From Gillisella vitis (lineage in GTDB: Bacteria; Pseudomonadota; Alphaproteobacteria; Rhizobiales; Rhizobiaceae), in contig NZ_LMVL02000008.1 in NCBI RefSeq assembly GCF_001541345.2, positions 62,001 through 126,000 of the forward strand: 64,000 nt of DNA, written 5' to 3'. Positions 44,844-53,916 of this stretch are shown one piece after another. Position numbers and translations under genes: made by a program. A model generated the notes under the pieces. The model did not search any database. It saw nothing but the letters and a program-made list of their open reading frames with translations, and was not told where the DNA came from. Every line of letters starts with the position of its first letter. The first letter of the stretch is position 1.

Positions 44844-45785
44844 TCACCCCTTCGGCAGCAGCAGATCGGTGATCAGTCCATAATGGTTGGAGCCGAAATT
44901 CGAGGGAATGCGTGACAGTTTCGCCGCCATCAGCGGGCTGCGGATGTAGATATGGTCAATCGGCACGCCGAAGGCGCCGCCGATGATGGGCCAGGTGGCG
45001 GGCTCCAACCCGGTCGTGGTCATGCCGGTGACTTTCAGCAGTTTCTGCATGTCGGGCGCCAGCGTCGAGGCGTTGAAATCGCCAGCCAGCAGGAGAGGGC
45101 CATCGATGCCGCTCAAGACATCACCCAGTTCTCCCAGTTCCTCCATGTGATAGCCGTCGAAATACGGCTTGCTCAAATGCGCGGCGGCCAGATGCAAGGC
45201 GGTGCCGCCGATTTGGATTTTCGCCATGGCGAACCGGTCGCGCCTGAGATCGCTGAGATTGCCGACATAGACCATATCAAGCGGGTATTTCGACAACAGC
45301 ATCAGATCGCAGGTCGACGTGTGTTCACCGCAGCCGATCCGGTAGGGATAGGTCTTCACCAGCCGGTCGAGATGCAGCGAAACGGGGGCCGCCTCCATCA
45401 CATAGGCGACATCAGCACCCGATTCGAGAATGTAATCGGTGATCGCGGCGCCGTTTTCCAGGTTGTCGCCCAGCACGTTGAAGGACAGGACCCTGAACGG
45501 CTGCATGCGCGCCAGATCAATCCGGGGTGTTTGCGGCAAGGTGGCCCAAATCATCCAGACGGCATGACCGGCGATGAACAGTGTGGCTGCCAGAAGCGTC
45601 ATGGTGAACAGGCCGGGGCGTAGCGCCAGGCAGAACAGCGCCATGAGCAGCATGGCCAGCCCGGCGTGAAGCTGGAGACTATAGATCACTCCCGCACCCC
45701 AGAAATTGGTGGCGTAACGCACGGCAAACAGGCCAAGGGCAAGCACGAGCAGGGTTGCCATGATGTGCAGCAGCATCGATTTCAT
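44844..45785 (-). CDS. Membrane-anchored endonuclease/exonuclease/phosphatase (EEP) family protein
   Basis: The 313-residue product has three N-terminal membrane helices (about residues 5-85) and then an EEP catalytic domain: VLSFNVLGDNLENG, the Glu in VAYVMEAAP, LAAAHLSKPYF, LLLAGDFNAS and the final GSNHYGLITDL. The metal and catalytic residues (Asn, Glu, Asp-x-Asn, His) are all present. Relatives cleave phosphodiesters of nucleic acids or phospholipids. Topology suggests the active domain is outside the cytoplasm or at the membrane. Confidence 0.88.
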   Translation of the reverse strand: MKSMLLHIMATLLVLALGLFAVRYATNFWGAGVIYSLQLHAGLAMLLMALFCLALRPGLFTMTLLAATLFIAGHAVWMIWATLPQTPRIDLARMQPFRVLSFNVLGDNLENGAAITDYILESGADVAYVMEAAPVSLHLDRLVKTYPYRIGCGEHTSTCDLMLLSKYPLDMVYVGNLSDLRRDRFAMAKIQIGGTALHLAAAHLSKPYFDGYHMEELGELGDVLSGIDGPLLLAGDFNASTLAPDMQKLLKVTGMTTTGLEPATWPIIGGAFGVPIDHIYIRSPLMAAKLSRIPSNFGSNHYGLITDLLLPKG

Positions 45786-46314
45786 CTTCTTGCCTTTTGC
45801 GGAATTGCAGTGCCATGCAGCCTATAGGGTGTCGACTGCGCTTCTATAACACTTTCTATTTGTTGCATGATTTTATCTTTAAACCGATTCCGGTTGTCGT
45901 CCCCTGCTTCCAGCACCGTGCATACGGCCTGTCAGATGGTACGGAACCTGATTTCCGAAAAGACAATATCCTGCAATCAAGCCTGCACCCTTGGGCTTCA
46001 TAACGAGACCGCCAAAATCCCGAGGTCAACTCACAACGATTACACATGCAGATCACGAAAATTTTGCAGCGCAACAGTCACTTGCGCATTGCACAAGTCT
46101 TGACTTTTTTCAAATCAGGTTCGCAGCCAAAAGCGTGAAAAACAGGGCTCTTCTCATGTCCTGGCTCTTGATAAAGCGCAAATCCCTGCAATTGCAGGGG
46201 AATTTTTATCCCTGGTTTTCCTAAAGTTTTCCGCGACATGTTGCCTCTGATGCGGTTGAACACTGGACAGATTTCACCAGCGCGCATAGAAATTGACTTG
46301 GAGGCGGAGAATCC
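45786..46314. other. Long leader/intergenic region upstream of petABC
   Basis: About 530 bases between divergent genes without a convincing gene. It is AT-richer than the flanks, with CTGCAATTGCAG at 46186-46197, a TTGACTTTTTTC string near 46098, and TTGTTGCATGATTTTATC near 45860. The petABC promoter is probably here but I cannot place it with confidence. Confidence 0.45.
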
Positions 46315-46398
46315 ATGGCGATTTTGTGGCGTCATGGATGCCGTCAGGGGGACCGCTGCCGTAGGACCTGCTCGTTGAACGGGTATTGCGGTGGATGA
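46315..46398 (+). CDS. Candidate 27-residue Cys-rich leader ORF before petA
   Basis: An ATG at 46315, preceded by the strong ribosome binding site GGAGGCGGAGA, opens 27 codons (MAILWRHGC... ending NGYCGG) with four Cys, ending 87 bases before petA. A good start signal in a long 5' leader of a respiratory operon suggests a translated upstream ORF. No family is known to me and it could be chance. Confidence 0.35.
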   Translation: MAILWRHGCRQGDRCRRTCSLNGYCGG

Positions 46399-46485
46399 AA
46401 AGTGATCGAGCGTCCTTTGCGGGTGAGAGTGACCCATGGCGCTCCAACGGTTTGTCGCAGGCGATGCGAAGAGGATGGTTTGACC

Positions 46486-47082
46486 GTGAGCGAACACAAT
46501 ACACAGACTGAAACTGCGGGCGGAGGCATGGGCGCGGGCGAGCCGACGCGCCGCGACTTCCTTTATCTCGCCACCGGCATGGCGGGCGCAGTTGGCGCTG
46601 CGGCTGTGGCCTGGCCCTTTATCGACCAGATGCGGCCCGATGCCTCGACCCTGGCTCTGGCCTCTATCGAGGTGGATGTCTCGGCTCTTCAGCCGGGCAT
46701 GTCGCTGACGGTCAAGTGGCGCGGCAAGCCGGTCTTCATCCGCAACCGCACCGACAAGGAAGTGGAAGAAGCCAAGGGCGTGCCGATTGCCCAGCTGAAG
46801 GACCCGGTGGCGCGCAACGCCAATGCCGGCGACGACGCCCAGGCGACCGATCTGGCCCGCTCGGCGGGGCAGGGCAAGGAAAACTGGATCGTGATGATCG
46901 GCTCCTGCACCCATCTCGGCTGCGTGCCGCTCGGTCAGGCCGGTGAATATGGCGGATGGTTCTGTCCCTGCCATGGCTCGGTCTATGATACGGCCGGCCG
47001 TATCCGCAAAGGTCCGGCGCCGGAAAACCTGCATATTCCAAATTATGGGTTCGTATCCAATACCGTGATCAAGATCGGCTGA
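46486..47082 (+). CDS. petA: Ubiquinol-cytochrome c reductase Rieske iron-sulfur subunit
   Basis: The 198-residue product carries the 2Fe-2S cluster of the bc1 complex that takes electrons from ubiquinol. The cluster boxes are C141-THLG-C146 and C160-P-C162-HGS. A twin-Arg motif TRRDFLYLA (residues 21-29) and one membrane helix (about 29-47) show Tat-type insertion. The start is a GTG at 46486 behind AGAGGA, set by family length. The gene is 13 bases before petB in the petA-petB-petC operon. Confidence 0.96.
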   Translation: MSEHNTQTETAGGGMGAGEPTRRDFLYLATGMAGAVGAAAVAWPFIDQMRPDASTLALASIEVDVSALQPGMSLTVKWRGKPVFIRNRTDKEVEEAKGVPIAQLKDPVARNANAGDDAQATDLARSAGQGKENWIVMIGSCTHLGCVPLGQAGEYGGWFCPCHGSVYDTAGRIRKGPAPENLHIPNYGFVSNTVIKIG

Positions 47083-47095
47083 GGGGGAGAGATTG

Positions 47096-48364
47096 ATGAG
47101 TGGGCATTCCAGTTACCAGCCGTCGAGCGGGCTGACACGGTGGATCGATCAGCGGCTACCCTTGCCGCGCTTGGTCTATGATAGTTTCATTGCTTTTCCC
47201 GTACCGCGCAATCTGAACTACGCCTATACATTCGGTGCCATGCTGGCCGTGATGCTGGTCGTGCAGATCCTGACCGGCGTCGTGCTGGCCATGCATTATA
47301 CCGCTGAAACCACTGTTGCTTTCAACTCCGTCGAAAAGATCATGCGCGACGTCAACCATGGTTGGCTGCTGCGCTATATGCATGCCAATGGCGCGTCCTT
47401 CTTCTTCATTGCCGTCTACCTGCATATCGCCCGCGGTCTTTACTATGGGTCCTACAAGGCACCCCGCGAAATCCTCTGGATTCTCGGCGTGGTGATCTTC
47501 CTGCTGATGATGGCGACTGCCTTCATGGGCTACGTTCTGCCCTGGGGCCAGATGTCCTTCTGGGGTGCAACCGTTATCACCGGCTTCTTCTCGGCCTTTC
47601 CTTATGTGGGCGAGTGGATCCAGACCTTCCTGCTTGGTGGCTTCGCCGTCGATCAGCCAACGCTGAACCGCTTCTTCTCGCTGCATTACTTGCTGCCCTT
47701 CATGATCGCAGGCGTGGTTATCCTGCATATCTGGGCACTGCATGTCACCGGGCAGACCAATCCGACCGGGGTTGAGGTGAAGTCAAAGACCGACACGGTG
47801 CCGTTCACGCCCTATGCGACGCTGAAGGACGCCTTCGGAGTGTCGATCTTCCTGATCGCCTATGCCTGGTTTATCTTCTACATGCCGAACTTCCTCGGCC
47901 ATCCCGACAACTACATCATGGCCGATCCGCTGAAGACCCCGGCGCATATCGTGCCTGAATGGTACTTCCTGCCGTTCTACGCCATGCTGCGCGCCATCAC
48001 CTTCAACGTGCTGTTCATCGATTCCAAGCTGGGCGGCGTGTTGGTGATGTTCGGGGCGATCATCGTCTTGTTCTTCCTGCCCTGGCTGGATACGTCCAAG
48101 GTGCGTTCCGCCGTTTACCGTCCCTGGTACAAGCTGTTCTTCTGGATCTTTGTCGCCGATTGCATTCTGCTCGGCTGGCTCGGTTCACGTCAGCCGACGG
48201 ATACATTCACCACCATGGCGCAGTTCGGGACGCTGTATTATTTCGGCTTTTTCCTGGTGATCATGCCTCTGCTTGGTCTGCTGGAAACGCCACGGCGGGT
48301 GCCGAACTCGATTACCGAGGCTGTTCTGGCCAAGAATGGCAAAACAGCCGAAGCGCATGTCTGA
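47096..48364 (+). CDS. petB: Cytochrome b of the bc1 complex
   Basis: The 422-residue product is a full-length cytochrome b with eight membrane helices. It has the four heme-ligand His positions (two in the [29 protein letters not shown] region, two in [24 protein letters not shown]) and the Qo-site motif [13 protein letters not shown]. It is not fused to cytochrome c1, unlike the Bradyrhizobium FbcH product. GGGGGAGAG precedes the ATG at 47096. Confidence 0.97.
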   Translation: MSGHSSYQPSSGLTRWIDQRLPLPRLVYDSFIAFPVPRNLNYAYTFGAMLAVMLVVQILTGVVLAMHYTAETTVAFNSVEKIMRDVNHGWLLRYMHANGASFFFIAVYLHIARGLYYGSYKAPREILWILGVVIFLLMMATAFMGYVLPWGQMSFWGATVITGFFSAFPYVGEWIQTFLLGGFAVDQPTLNRFFSLHYLLPFMIAGVVILHIWALHVTGQTNPTGVEVKSKTDTVPFTPYATLKDAFGVSIFLIAYAWFIFYMPNFLGHPDNYIMADPLKTPAHIVPEWYFLPFYAMLRAITFNVLFIDSKLGGVLVMFGAIIVLFFLPWLDTSKVRSAVYRPWYKLFFWIFVADCILLGWLGSRQPTDTFTTMAQFGTLYYFGFFLVIMPLLGLLETPRRVPNSITEAVLAKNGKTAEAHV

Positions 48365-48389
48365 GACAGGCAGGGAGAGGATAAACTCA

Positions 48390-49244
48390 ATGAAGAAGCT
48401 TGCCACAAGCCTCCTGTCGCTGGCATTCGCCACCGGTCTAGGCTTTTCCGCAGCGCTTGCGCAGGAACATGCGGAAGGCGAAACGCCCCATTACCCCATT
48501 CACAAGCCAGCCCCGGTGGAATGGAGTTTTTCTGGGCCTTTCGGAAAATATGACAAGGGGCAATTGCAGCGCGGACTGAAGATCTACAAGGAAGTCTGTT
48601 CCGCCTGCCATTCCATGAACCTGGTTTCCTTCCGCACGCTGGAAGGCCTTGGCTATTCGGAAGCGCAGGTGAAGACCTTTGCCGCCGAATACGAAGTGCA
48701 GGACGGGCCGAACGCATCCGGCGAAATGTATACCCGCAAGGCCGTGCCTTCGGATCATTTCCCGTCGCCCTTCCCCAACCATGAAGCCGCCGCTGCCGCC
48801 AATAATGGCGCCGCACCACCGGACATGTCGCTGCTGGCCAAGGCACGCGGCATCGAGCGTGGTTTCCCGACCTTCATCTTTGATATCTTCACGCAATATC
48901 AGGAGGGCGGGCCGGATTATATCCACGCGCTGCTGACCGGCTATCAGGACCCGCCGGCTGGTGTGACGGTGGCTGAAGGCACCCATTATAACCCGTATTT
49001 CGCTGCCGCCTCGGCACTTGCCATGGCGCCGCCGCTCAGCGAGGGGCAGGTGACCTATGACGATGGCGCGCCGCAGACGGTTGATCAATACGCCAAGGAC
49101 GTCTCGGCCTTCCTGATGTGGGCTGCCGAGCCGCATCTGGAAGAACGCAAGCGTACTGGCTTCATGGTCATGGTCTTCCTGCTGATCTTCTCTGGTCTGG
49201 TCTACCTGACCAAGAAATCGGTCTATGCTAACAAGGAACATTGA
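48390..49244 (+). CDS. petC: Cytochrome c1 of the bc1 complex
   Basis: The 284-residue precursor has a Sec signal (MKKLATSLLSLAFATGLGFSAALA), a heme-binding CSACH at residues 70-74, the distal Met ligand in the AMAPPLSEG region, and a C-terminal membrane anchor (VMVFLLIFSGLVYLT). It passes electrons from the Rieske protein to cytochrome c. The start behind GGGAGAGG is 25 bases after petB. A strong terminator ends the operon. Confidence 0.97.
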   Translation: MKKLATSLLSLAFATGLGFSAALAQEHAEGETPHYPIHKPAPVEWSFSGPFGKYDKGQLQRGLKIYKEVCSACHSMNLVSFRTLEGLGYSEAQVKTFAAEYEVQDGPNASGEMYTRKAVPSDHFPSPFPNHEAAAAANNGAAPPDMSLLAKARGIERGFPTFIFDIFTQYQEGGPDYIHALLTGYQDPPAGVTVAEGTHYNPYFAAASALAMAPPLSEGQVTYDDGAPQTVDQYAKDVSAFLMWAAEPHLEERKRTGFMVMVFLLIFSGLVYLTKKSVYANKEH

Positions 49245-49272
49245 TTGCTACTTGGGGTGAGGCAATTTCGAG

Positions 49273-49297
49273 AAGGCGGCTTTCGGGCCGCCTTTTT
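49273..49297 (+). terminator. petABC terminator
   Basis: Arms AAGGCGGC / GCCGCCTT around TTTCGG, followed by TTTTT, 28 bases after the petC stop: a standard intrinsic terminator. Confidence 0.92.
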
Positions 49298-49444
49298 CGT
49301 ATTTTGTGTCAGCCTGATATCATCAGACACGCCGCGGCGATGGCGGGGCATATTCCCTCTGGACAGAGCCTTAAATTGATTCCGATTTGAGAATTTTTGC
49401 AGTACGGTCCGGCGCAACTAGAAATTCCGTCAGCCGGGCAGACC

Positions 49445-49987
49445 ATGACTCAAATTTCCCAGGAACTTTCCGCCGCTATCCGCTCCATTCCGGATTATCC
49501 CAAGCCCGGTATCGTGTTTCGCGATATCACCACGCTGCTCGGCAATCCGCGCGCTTTTCGCCGCGCCGTCGATGAACTGGTGCAACCCTATGCCGGGCTG
49601 AAGATCGACAAGATTGCCGGCATGGAAGCACGCGGCTTCATTCTGGGCGGCGCCGTGGCGCATCAGCTGTCTGCCGGTTTCGTGCCGATCCGAAAGAAGG
49701 GCAAGCTGCCGCACACGACGGTACGGATCGCCTATAGCCTGGAATATGGCGTGGACGAGATGGAAATGCATGTCGATGCCGTGCAGCCCGGTGAAAAGGT
49801 CATTCTGGTCGATGACCTGATCGCCACCGGCGGCACCGCCGTCGGCGCAGTGCAGCTACTGCGTCAGATCGGCGCCGACGTCGTCTCCGCCTGCTTCGTC
49901 ATCGACCTGCCGGATCTCGGCGGTCGCAAGAAGCTGGACGCACTGGGGGTCGAGGTGCGCACGCTGGTGGAATTTTCCGGGCATTGA
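49445..49987 (+). CDS. apt: Adenine phosphoribosyltransferase
   Basis: Apt salvages adenine to AMP using PRPP. The 180-residue product has the adenine/purine PRTase features: DITTLLGNP (about residues 27-35), [22 protein letters not shown], and the PRPP-binding [14 protein letters not shown] at 119-132. The ATG at 49445 fits the usual length; the frame extends upstream without similarity. It follows petABC, but a terminator lies between them. Confidence 0.96.
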   Translation: MTQISQELSAAIRSIPDYPKPGIVFRDITTLLGNPRAFRRAVDELVQPYAGLKIDKIAGMEARGFILGGAVAHQLSAGFVPIRKKGKLPHTTVRIAYSLEYGVDEMEMHVDAVQPGEKVILVDDLIATGGTAVGAVQLLRQIGADVVSACFVIDLPDLGGRKKLDALGVEVRTLVEFSGH

Positions 49988-50018
49988 TCCTTATTGAACC
50001 GAAACGACGGATGCCGCG

Positions 50019-50924
50019 ATGGATCACGATCTTCTAGCCCATTTGCCGCTGCGCAAGAGGCGAGAGCTGGATCGTGTCTTGAAAATTCTCTTCGAGGAAT
50101 TCGACGAGGCGCAGAAGGGTAGGCTTTCGGCAAAGAACAAGGGAGGCCAGATTCTCAAGGTCCTCCTGTTCGGCTCCTACGCGCGTGGCAACTGGGTCGA
50201 GGACCATGCCAGCGGCTACTACTCGGATTTCGACATATTGGTCGTGGTCAATACGGAGACCTTTGCCGACGAGGATGAATTCTGGCGCACGGCCCATGAC
50301 CGCATCATCCGCGAAGAGCAGGTCACCAAGCGCCTGAAAACCCCGGTAAATTTCATCGTCCATTCGCTTCATGACGTGAACGACAAGCTGGCCCAGGGAC
50401 TGCCGTTTTTTGTCGATGTTATTAGCGATGGCATTCCTCTTTACGAGGTGCTGGGTTATAGTTTTGCTGAACCGAAGCCGATCACTGCCGAAGAGAGACA
50501 AGCGCGGGCGCAAGCCTATTTCGATGATTGGTTTCCGAGCGCTGTCTATAACGTGACACTGGCGGGCTATGCCAGTAAGGACATGCAGCTCAAACAGGCA
50601 GCTTTCAACCTCCATCAAGCGACGGAACGCTTCTATCACTGTGTCCTGCTGGTGTTCACTCTCTATAGCCCGCCGCTGCACAGTCTTCGGAAGCTCAGGC
50701 CTCTGGCCGAGAGCTATGATGCCCGTCTCCGAGACGTGTGGCCGGCAAAAAGCCGCTTGGCACGCCGTTGTTTTGACCGGCTGCATCGCGCTTATGTCGA
50801 GGCGCGCTACTCCACAGAATATGTTGTCACGCTCGAAGAGTTGGAATGGCTGTTTGATGCAGTCACACGTTTGCAGAAGGCTGTAGAGATGGTTTGCCGT
50901 CAAAGACTGGCCGCCGCCGAATAG
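50019..50924 (+). CDS. Nucleotidyltransferase-HEPN single-chain protein
   Basis: The 301-residue product has an N-terminal minimal nucleotidyltransferase domain with FGSYARG (residues 51-57) and catalytic D70-F-D72. A C-terminal HEPN-like helical domain (about residues 155-295) includes FNLHQATERFYHCVLL and a possible RNase motif RCFDRLH. Separate HEPN and MNT proteins form toxin-antitoxin pairs in which the MNT part modifies the HEPN RNase; here both are on one chain, as in some aminoglycoside nucleotidyltransferase-like proteins. Function is therefore open. It follows apt by 31 bases with no terminator seen. Confidence 0.85.
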   Translation: MDHDLLAHLPLRKRRELDRVLKILFEEFDEAQKGRLSAKNKGGQILKVLLFGSYARGNWVEDHASGYYSDFDILVVVNTETFADEDEFWRTAHDRIIREEQVTKRLKTPVNFIVHSLHDVNDKLAQGLPFFVDVISDGIPLYEVLGYSFAEPKPITAEERQARAQAYFDDWFPSAVYNVTLAGYASKDMQLKQAAFNLHQATERFYHCVLLVFTLYSPPLHSLRKLRPLAESYDARLRDVWPAKSRLARRCFDRLHRAYVEARYSTEYVVTLEELEWLFDAVTRLQKAVEMVCRQRLAAAE

Positions 50925-50948
50925 CCAGCGTTGTTTATACGCTTCGCG

Positions 50949-51560
50949 TCAGCGCTCAGTCAGCGCCAGTCTGACGCTCATCAGCAGGAATGCGGCGGAA
51001 AATCCTTTGTAGAGCGTTTTGACCGTCCTCGGCTTTGAGAGGATATGCTTGCGCAATCCGCTTGCCATCCAGCCATAGAGGGCGAAGACGATGAATGTCA
51101 TCGCCATGAACAGGCCCGAGCAGAGGACGAATTGCCTGATGGCCTGCGGGGCCTTGCCATCAACGAATTGCGGCAGGAAGGCCAGGAAAAATAGCGAGAG
51201 TTTCGGGTTCAGCAGGTTGATCAGCACGGCCTTGCCGATGATCCGCAAGGCATTGTATGGCTGGGTTTGCTCCTGGCTCATCTCGATTTCGCCGCCGCGC
51301 CAGAGGCTGGCTGCCATATAGAGCAAATAGACGACACCGGCGATTTTGACTGCTTGGAAGAGGGTTTCATTTGCGGCCAGTATAGCTGCTAGGCCAAAAC
51401 TGGCTGCTGCCATATGCGGCAGAATGCCGAGCGTGCAGCCGAAGGCGGCAATGGTTGCGGCTCGCCATCCACCGGACAGTGCGACCGTCAGAGTGTAAAG
51501 CGCTCCGGTTCCGGGTGTTGCGACGATGATGAGGGATGTCAGGTAAAAATCGAGAGGCAT
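50949..51560 (-). CDS. LysE/RhtB-family amino-acid exporter
   Basis: The 203-residue product has about six helices and the LysE family landmarks: an N-terminal TPGTGALYTLTVALSGGWRAA (the PGP-like motif), LGLAA-type helix two, and the LLNPKLSLFFLAFLPQFVD stretch. These proteins export amino acids or derivatives. An AraC regulator gene lies 83 bases upstream on the same strand, a frequent partnership, and may control it. Confidence 0.92.
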   Translation of the reverse strand: MPLDFYLTSLIIVATPGTGALYTLTVALSGGWRAATIAAFGCTLGILPHMAAASFGLAAILAANETLFQAVKIAGVVYLLYMAASLWRGGEIEMSQEQTQPYNALRIIGKAVLINLLNPKLSLFFLAFLPQFVDGKAPQAIRQFVLCSGLFMAMTFIVFALYGWMASGLRKHILSKPRTVKTLYKGFSAAFLLMSVRLALTER

Positions 51561-51643
51561 GATGAGCGACCGCGCTATGTTGATCCTTGCGACATTTGAT
51601 CACCACTTGCCCGTCCGGTCTTGAATGGAATTGCAGGCTCCTC

Positions 51644-52444
51644 TCAGGCCCGAAAAGCCGCAGGTGTGAGGCCATATCGGCGTTTGAATTCTCGCGTCAT
51701 ATGGCTCTGGTCGGCATAGCCGCAGGTAGCCGCGATGTCGGCAAGGCTGCTCTTCCCCGATAGAATCAGGCGGCGGGCCCGGTTGGCGCGCTGCTGCAGA
51801 ATATAGGCATGGGGCGTCAGCCCTGTCATGGCCTGGAAAGCCCTCAGCGTTTGGAATCGGCTGGCATTTGCGACCGTGGCCAGGTCCTGGAGGGATGGAT
51901 TTGCCGCCGGGTCGTCACAGATCATCTGCCTGACCCGCTCCATGGTCGGATCGGTCTTCGGCAGCATTGCGTTGCTTCGCCAAGAGATCAGCGGCGCCAA
52001 CAGGTCAATCAGGGTCTCGTCTTGGGCCAGGGCTGCCGCTGACCCTCTGCCGTTGCGCATGGCTTGAAAGGCATGGTAGAATCGGGTCGCCCAATCCGGC
52101 TTGTCGAAGACCGGTCTTTCGAATTCAACCTGTCCGGTCTCACCTAGATCCGTCTGCATGTCGTTGAGAAACGCCGGCTCCATATAGAGCATAAGCCAAT
52201 GTCGGCCTTGCTCATCGAGTGGCGCGCCGTCATGCACTTCGCCAGGATTGACGGTAATGATGTTGCCGGGCTCAGCCGTCACCTGGCCTCGGCCAGAGGC
52301 CGATATCTGCCCGCCATTGACGATCAGCCCGATGCCGAACTCGTCGTGGGTGTGTCGAGAAAATCTGTGTTTACTTTGGGCGCAAACCGCACGAAGCCGT
52401 GGATCGCTGGGCCGGAATGCCTGAAAGTCCTGCATCCGGCCCAT
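51644..52444 (-). CDS. AraC-family transcriptional regulator
   Basis: The 266-residue product has an N-terminal cupin-type effector domain (SRHTHDEFGIGLIVNGGQ, GNIITVNPGEVHDG) and a C-terminal pair of helix-turn-helix motifs (SLQDLATVANASRFQTLRAFQAMTG, SLADIAATCGYADQSHMTREFKRRYG). This architecture is common among regulators placed next to LysE exporters. A second ATG three codons on is possible. Confidence 0.92.
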   Translation of the reverse strand: MGRMQDFQAFRPSDPRLRAVCAQSKHRFSRHTHDEFGIGLIVNGGQISASGRGQVTAEPGNIITVNPGEVHDGAPLDEQGRHWLMLYMEPAFLNDMQTDLGETGQVEFERPVFDKPDWATRFYHAFQAMRNGRGSAAALAQDETLIDLLAPLISWRSNAMLPKTDPTMERVRQMICDDPAANPSLQDLATVANASRFQTLRAFQAMTGLTPHAYILQQRANRARRLILSGKSSLADIAATCGYADQSHMTREFKRRYGLTPAAFRA

Positions 52445-52449
52445 CGCCC

Positions 52450-52915
<466 letters not shown>

Positions 52916-52935
<20 letters not shown>

Positions 52936-53401
52936 TTTCCTGTTCGAGCACGGTGCTGACGAAACGCAGCACCGGCTCGCCCTGCTGGTTCATACCTTCG
53001 GCAACGCTAGCGTGGAGGTGCCAACCGGGACGCGATCTGAGCGCGCGGCTGTTTTGTGCCGTCAGGCTATAGGTAATGTCATCCCCGGCATAGACCGGTT
53101 TCAGCCATTTCAGGTCGGTAAAGCCGGGCGAGGGGCCAAGCCGCGGCGGTGTCACGCCTTCGGCAATGGCTTTGGCGTTGGCTTCGCCCATGAAGTCGAG
53201 AAAGGTTCGCATCCAAACCGAACAGGTATGCCAGCCGGAAGCGCAGAGACCGCCGAAGACGTAGGACTTCGCCGCTTCCGCATCGACATGGAAGGGCTGC
53301 GGATCGAATTTTGTGGCAAAGCGGATAATGTCCTCCGCGTTGAAATGGCGGGTGCCGAGCACGACTTTTTGCTCGAAGGGAAACAGGTCAACCATTCTCA
53401 T
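52916..53401 (-). CDS. MaoC-like hotdog dehydratase (second of a pair)
   Basis: The 161-residue product has the MaoC hydratase-2 pattern: FATKFDPQPFHVDAEAA near residues 29-45 (the catalytic Asp-His pair), FGGLCASGWHTCSVWMR, and a downstream LKWLKPVYAGDDITY strand. Such proteins hydrate enoyl-CoAs. It overlaps the preceding MaoC gene by four bases and the glutathione peroxidase gene by 20 bases. The two MaoC copies are similar in sequence and may form a heterodimer. Confidence 0.9.
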
Positions 53402-53868
53402 GCCGCATCTCCTGCTGGTTGGCGCTGGCGCATCATGGCCGCATTGCGGGCGACGATGACGGTTTCGCCCTTCTGGTTGACCAGTTCATGGCGGCTGGTG
53501 ATGACACCGATTCCCGGGCGCGAGCGCAATGGCCGGGCCTCTTCAACCAGGGAAAAGCCGCTCAGGGTATCACCCGCCAGGACAGGCGTTTTCCACTGCA
53601 CGAAGTCTATGCCCGGCGCGCCTTCGGAATGGGAGCGCAGGATATAGCTGTCGATCATCATCCGCATCAAAAGCCCGCAGGTATGCCAGCCGGAGGCCGC
53701 CAAGCCGCCGAGAATGCTGGCCTCACCGGCTCGCGCATCGAGATGCATCGGCTGCGGGTCGAATTCTGTGGCAAACTCGATAATGTCGTTTAAATCCACC
53801 GTGACGGGGCCAAGCGGCAGGCGGGTACCAACCGGAAAATCTTCAAAATATAATTTGTCTGTCTGCAT
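53398..53868 (-). CDS. MaoC-like hotdog dehydratase (first of a pair)
   Basis: The 156-residue product shares with its neighbour the active-site block FATEFDPQPMHLDARAGE, the LGGLAASGWHTCGLLMR helix and the VQWKTPVLAGDTLSG strand. Family function is enoyl-CoA hydration or dehydration. It is the first gene of the MaoC-MaoC-peroxidase operon, lying 48 bases after the secreted unknown gene. Its stop overlaps the start of the second MaoC gene. Confidence 0.9.
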   Translation of the reverse strand: MQTDKLYFEDFPVGTRLPLGPVTVDLNDIIEFATEFDPQPMHLDARAGEASILGGLAASGWHTCGLLMRMMIDSYILRSHSEGAPGIDFVQWKTPVLAGDTLSGFSLVEEARPLRSRPGIGVITSRHELVNQKGETVIVARNAAMMRQRQPAGDAA

Positions 53869-53916
53869 AATATCCTCTCTGGGCGTATCCGAACCCTAAT
53901 AGCACAGATACAAGAA

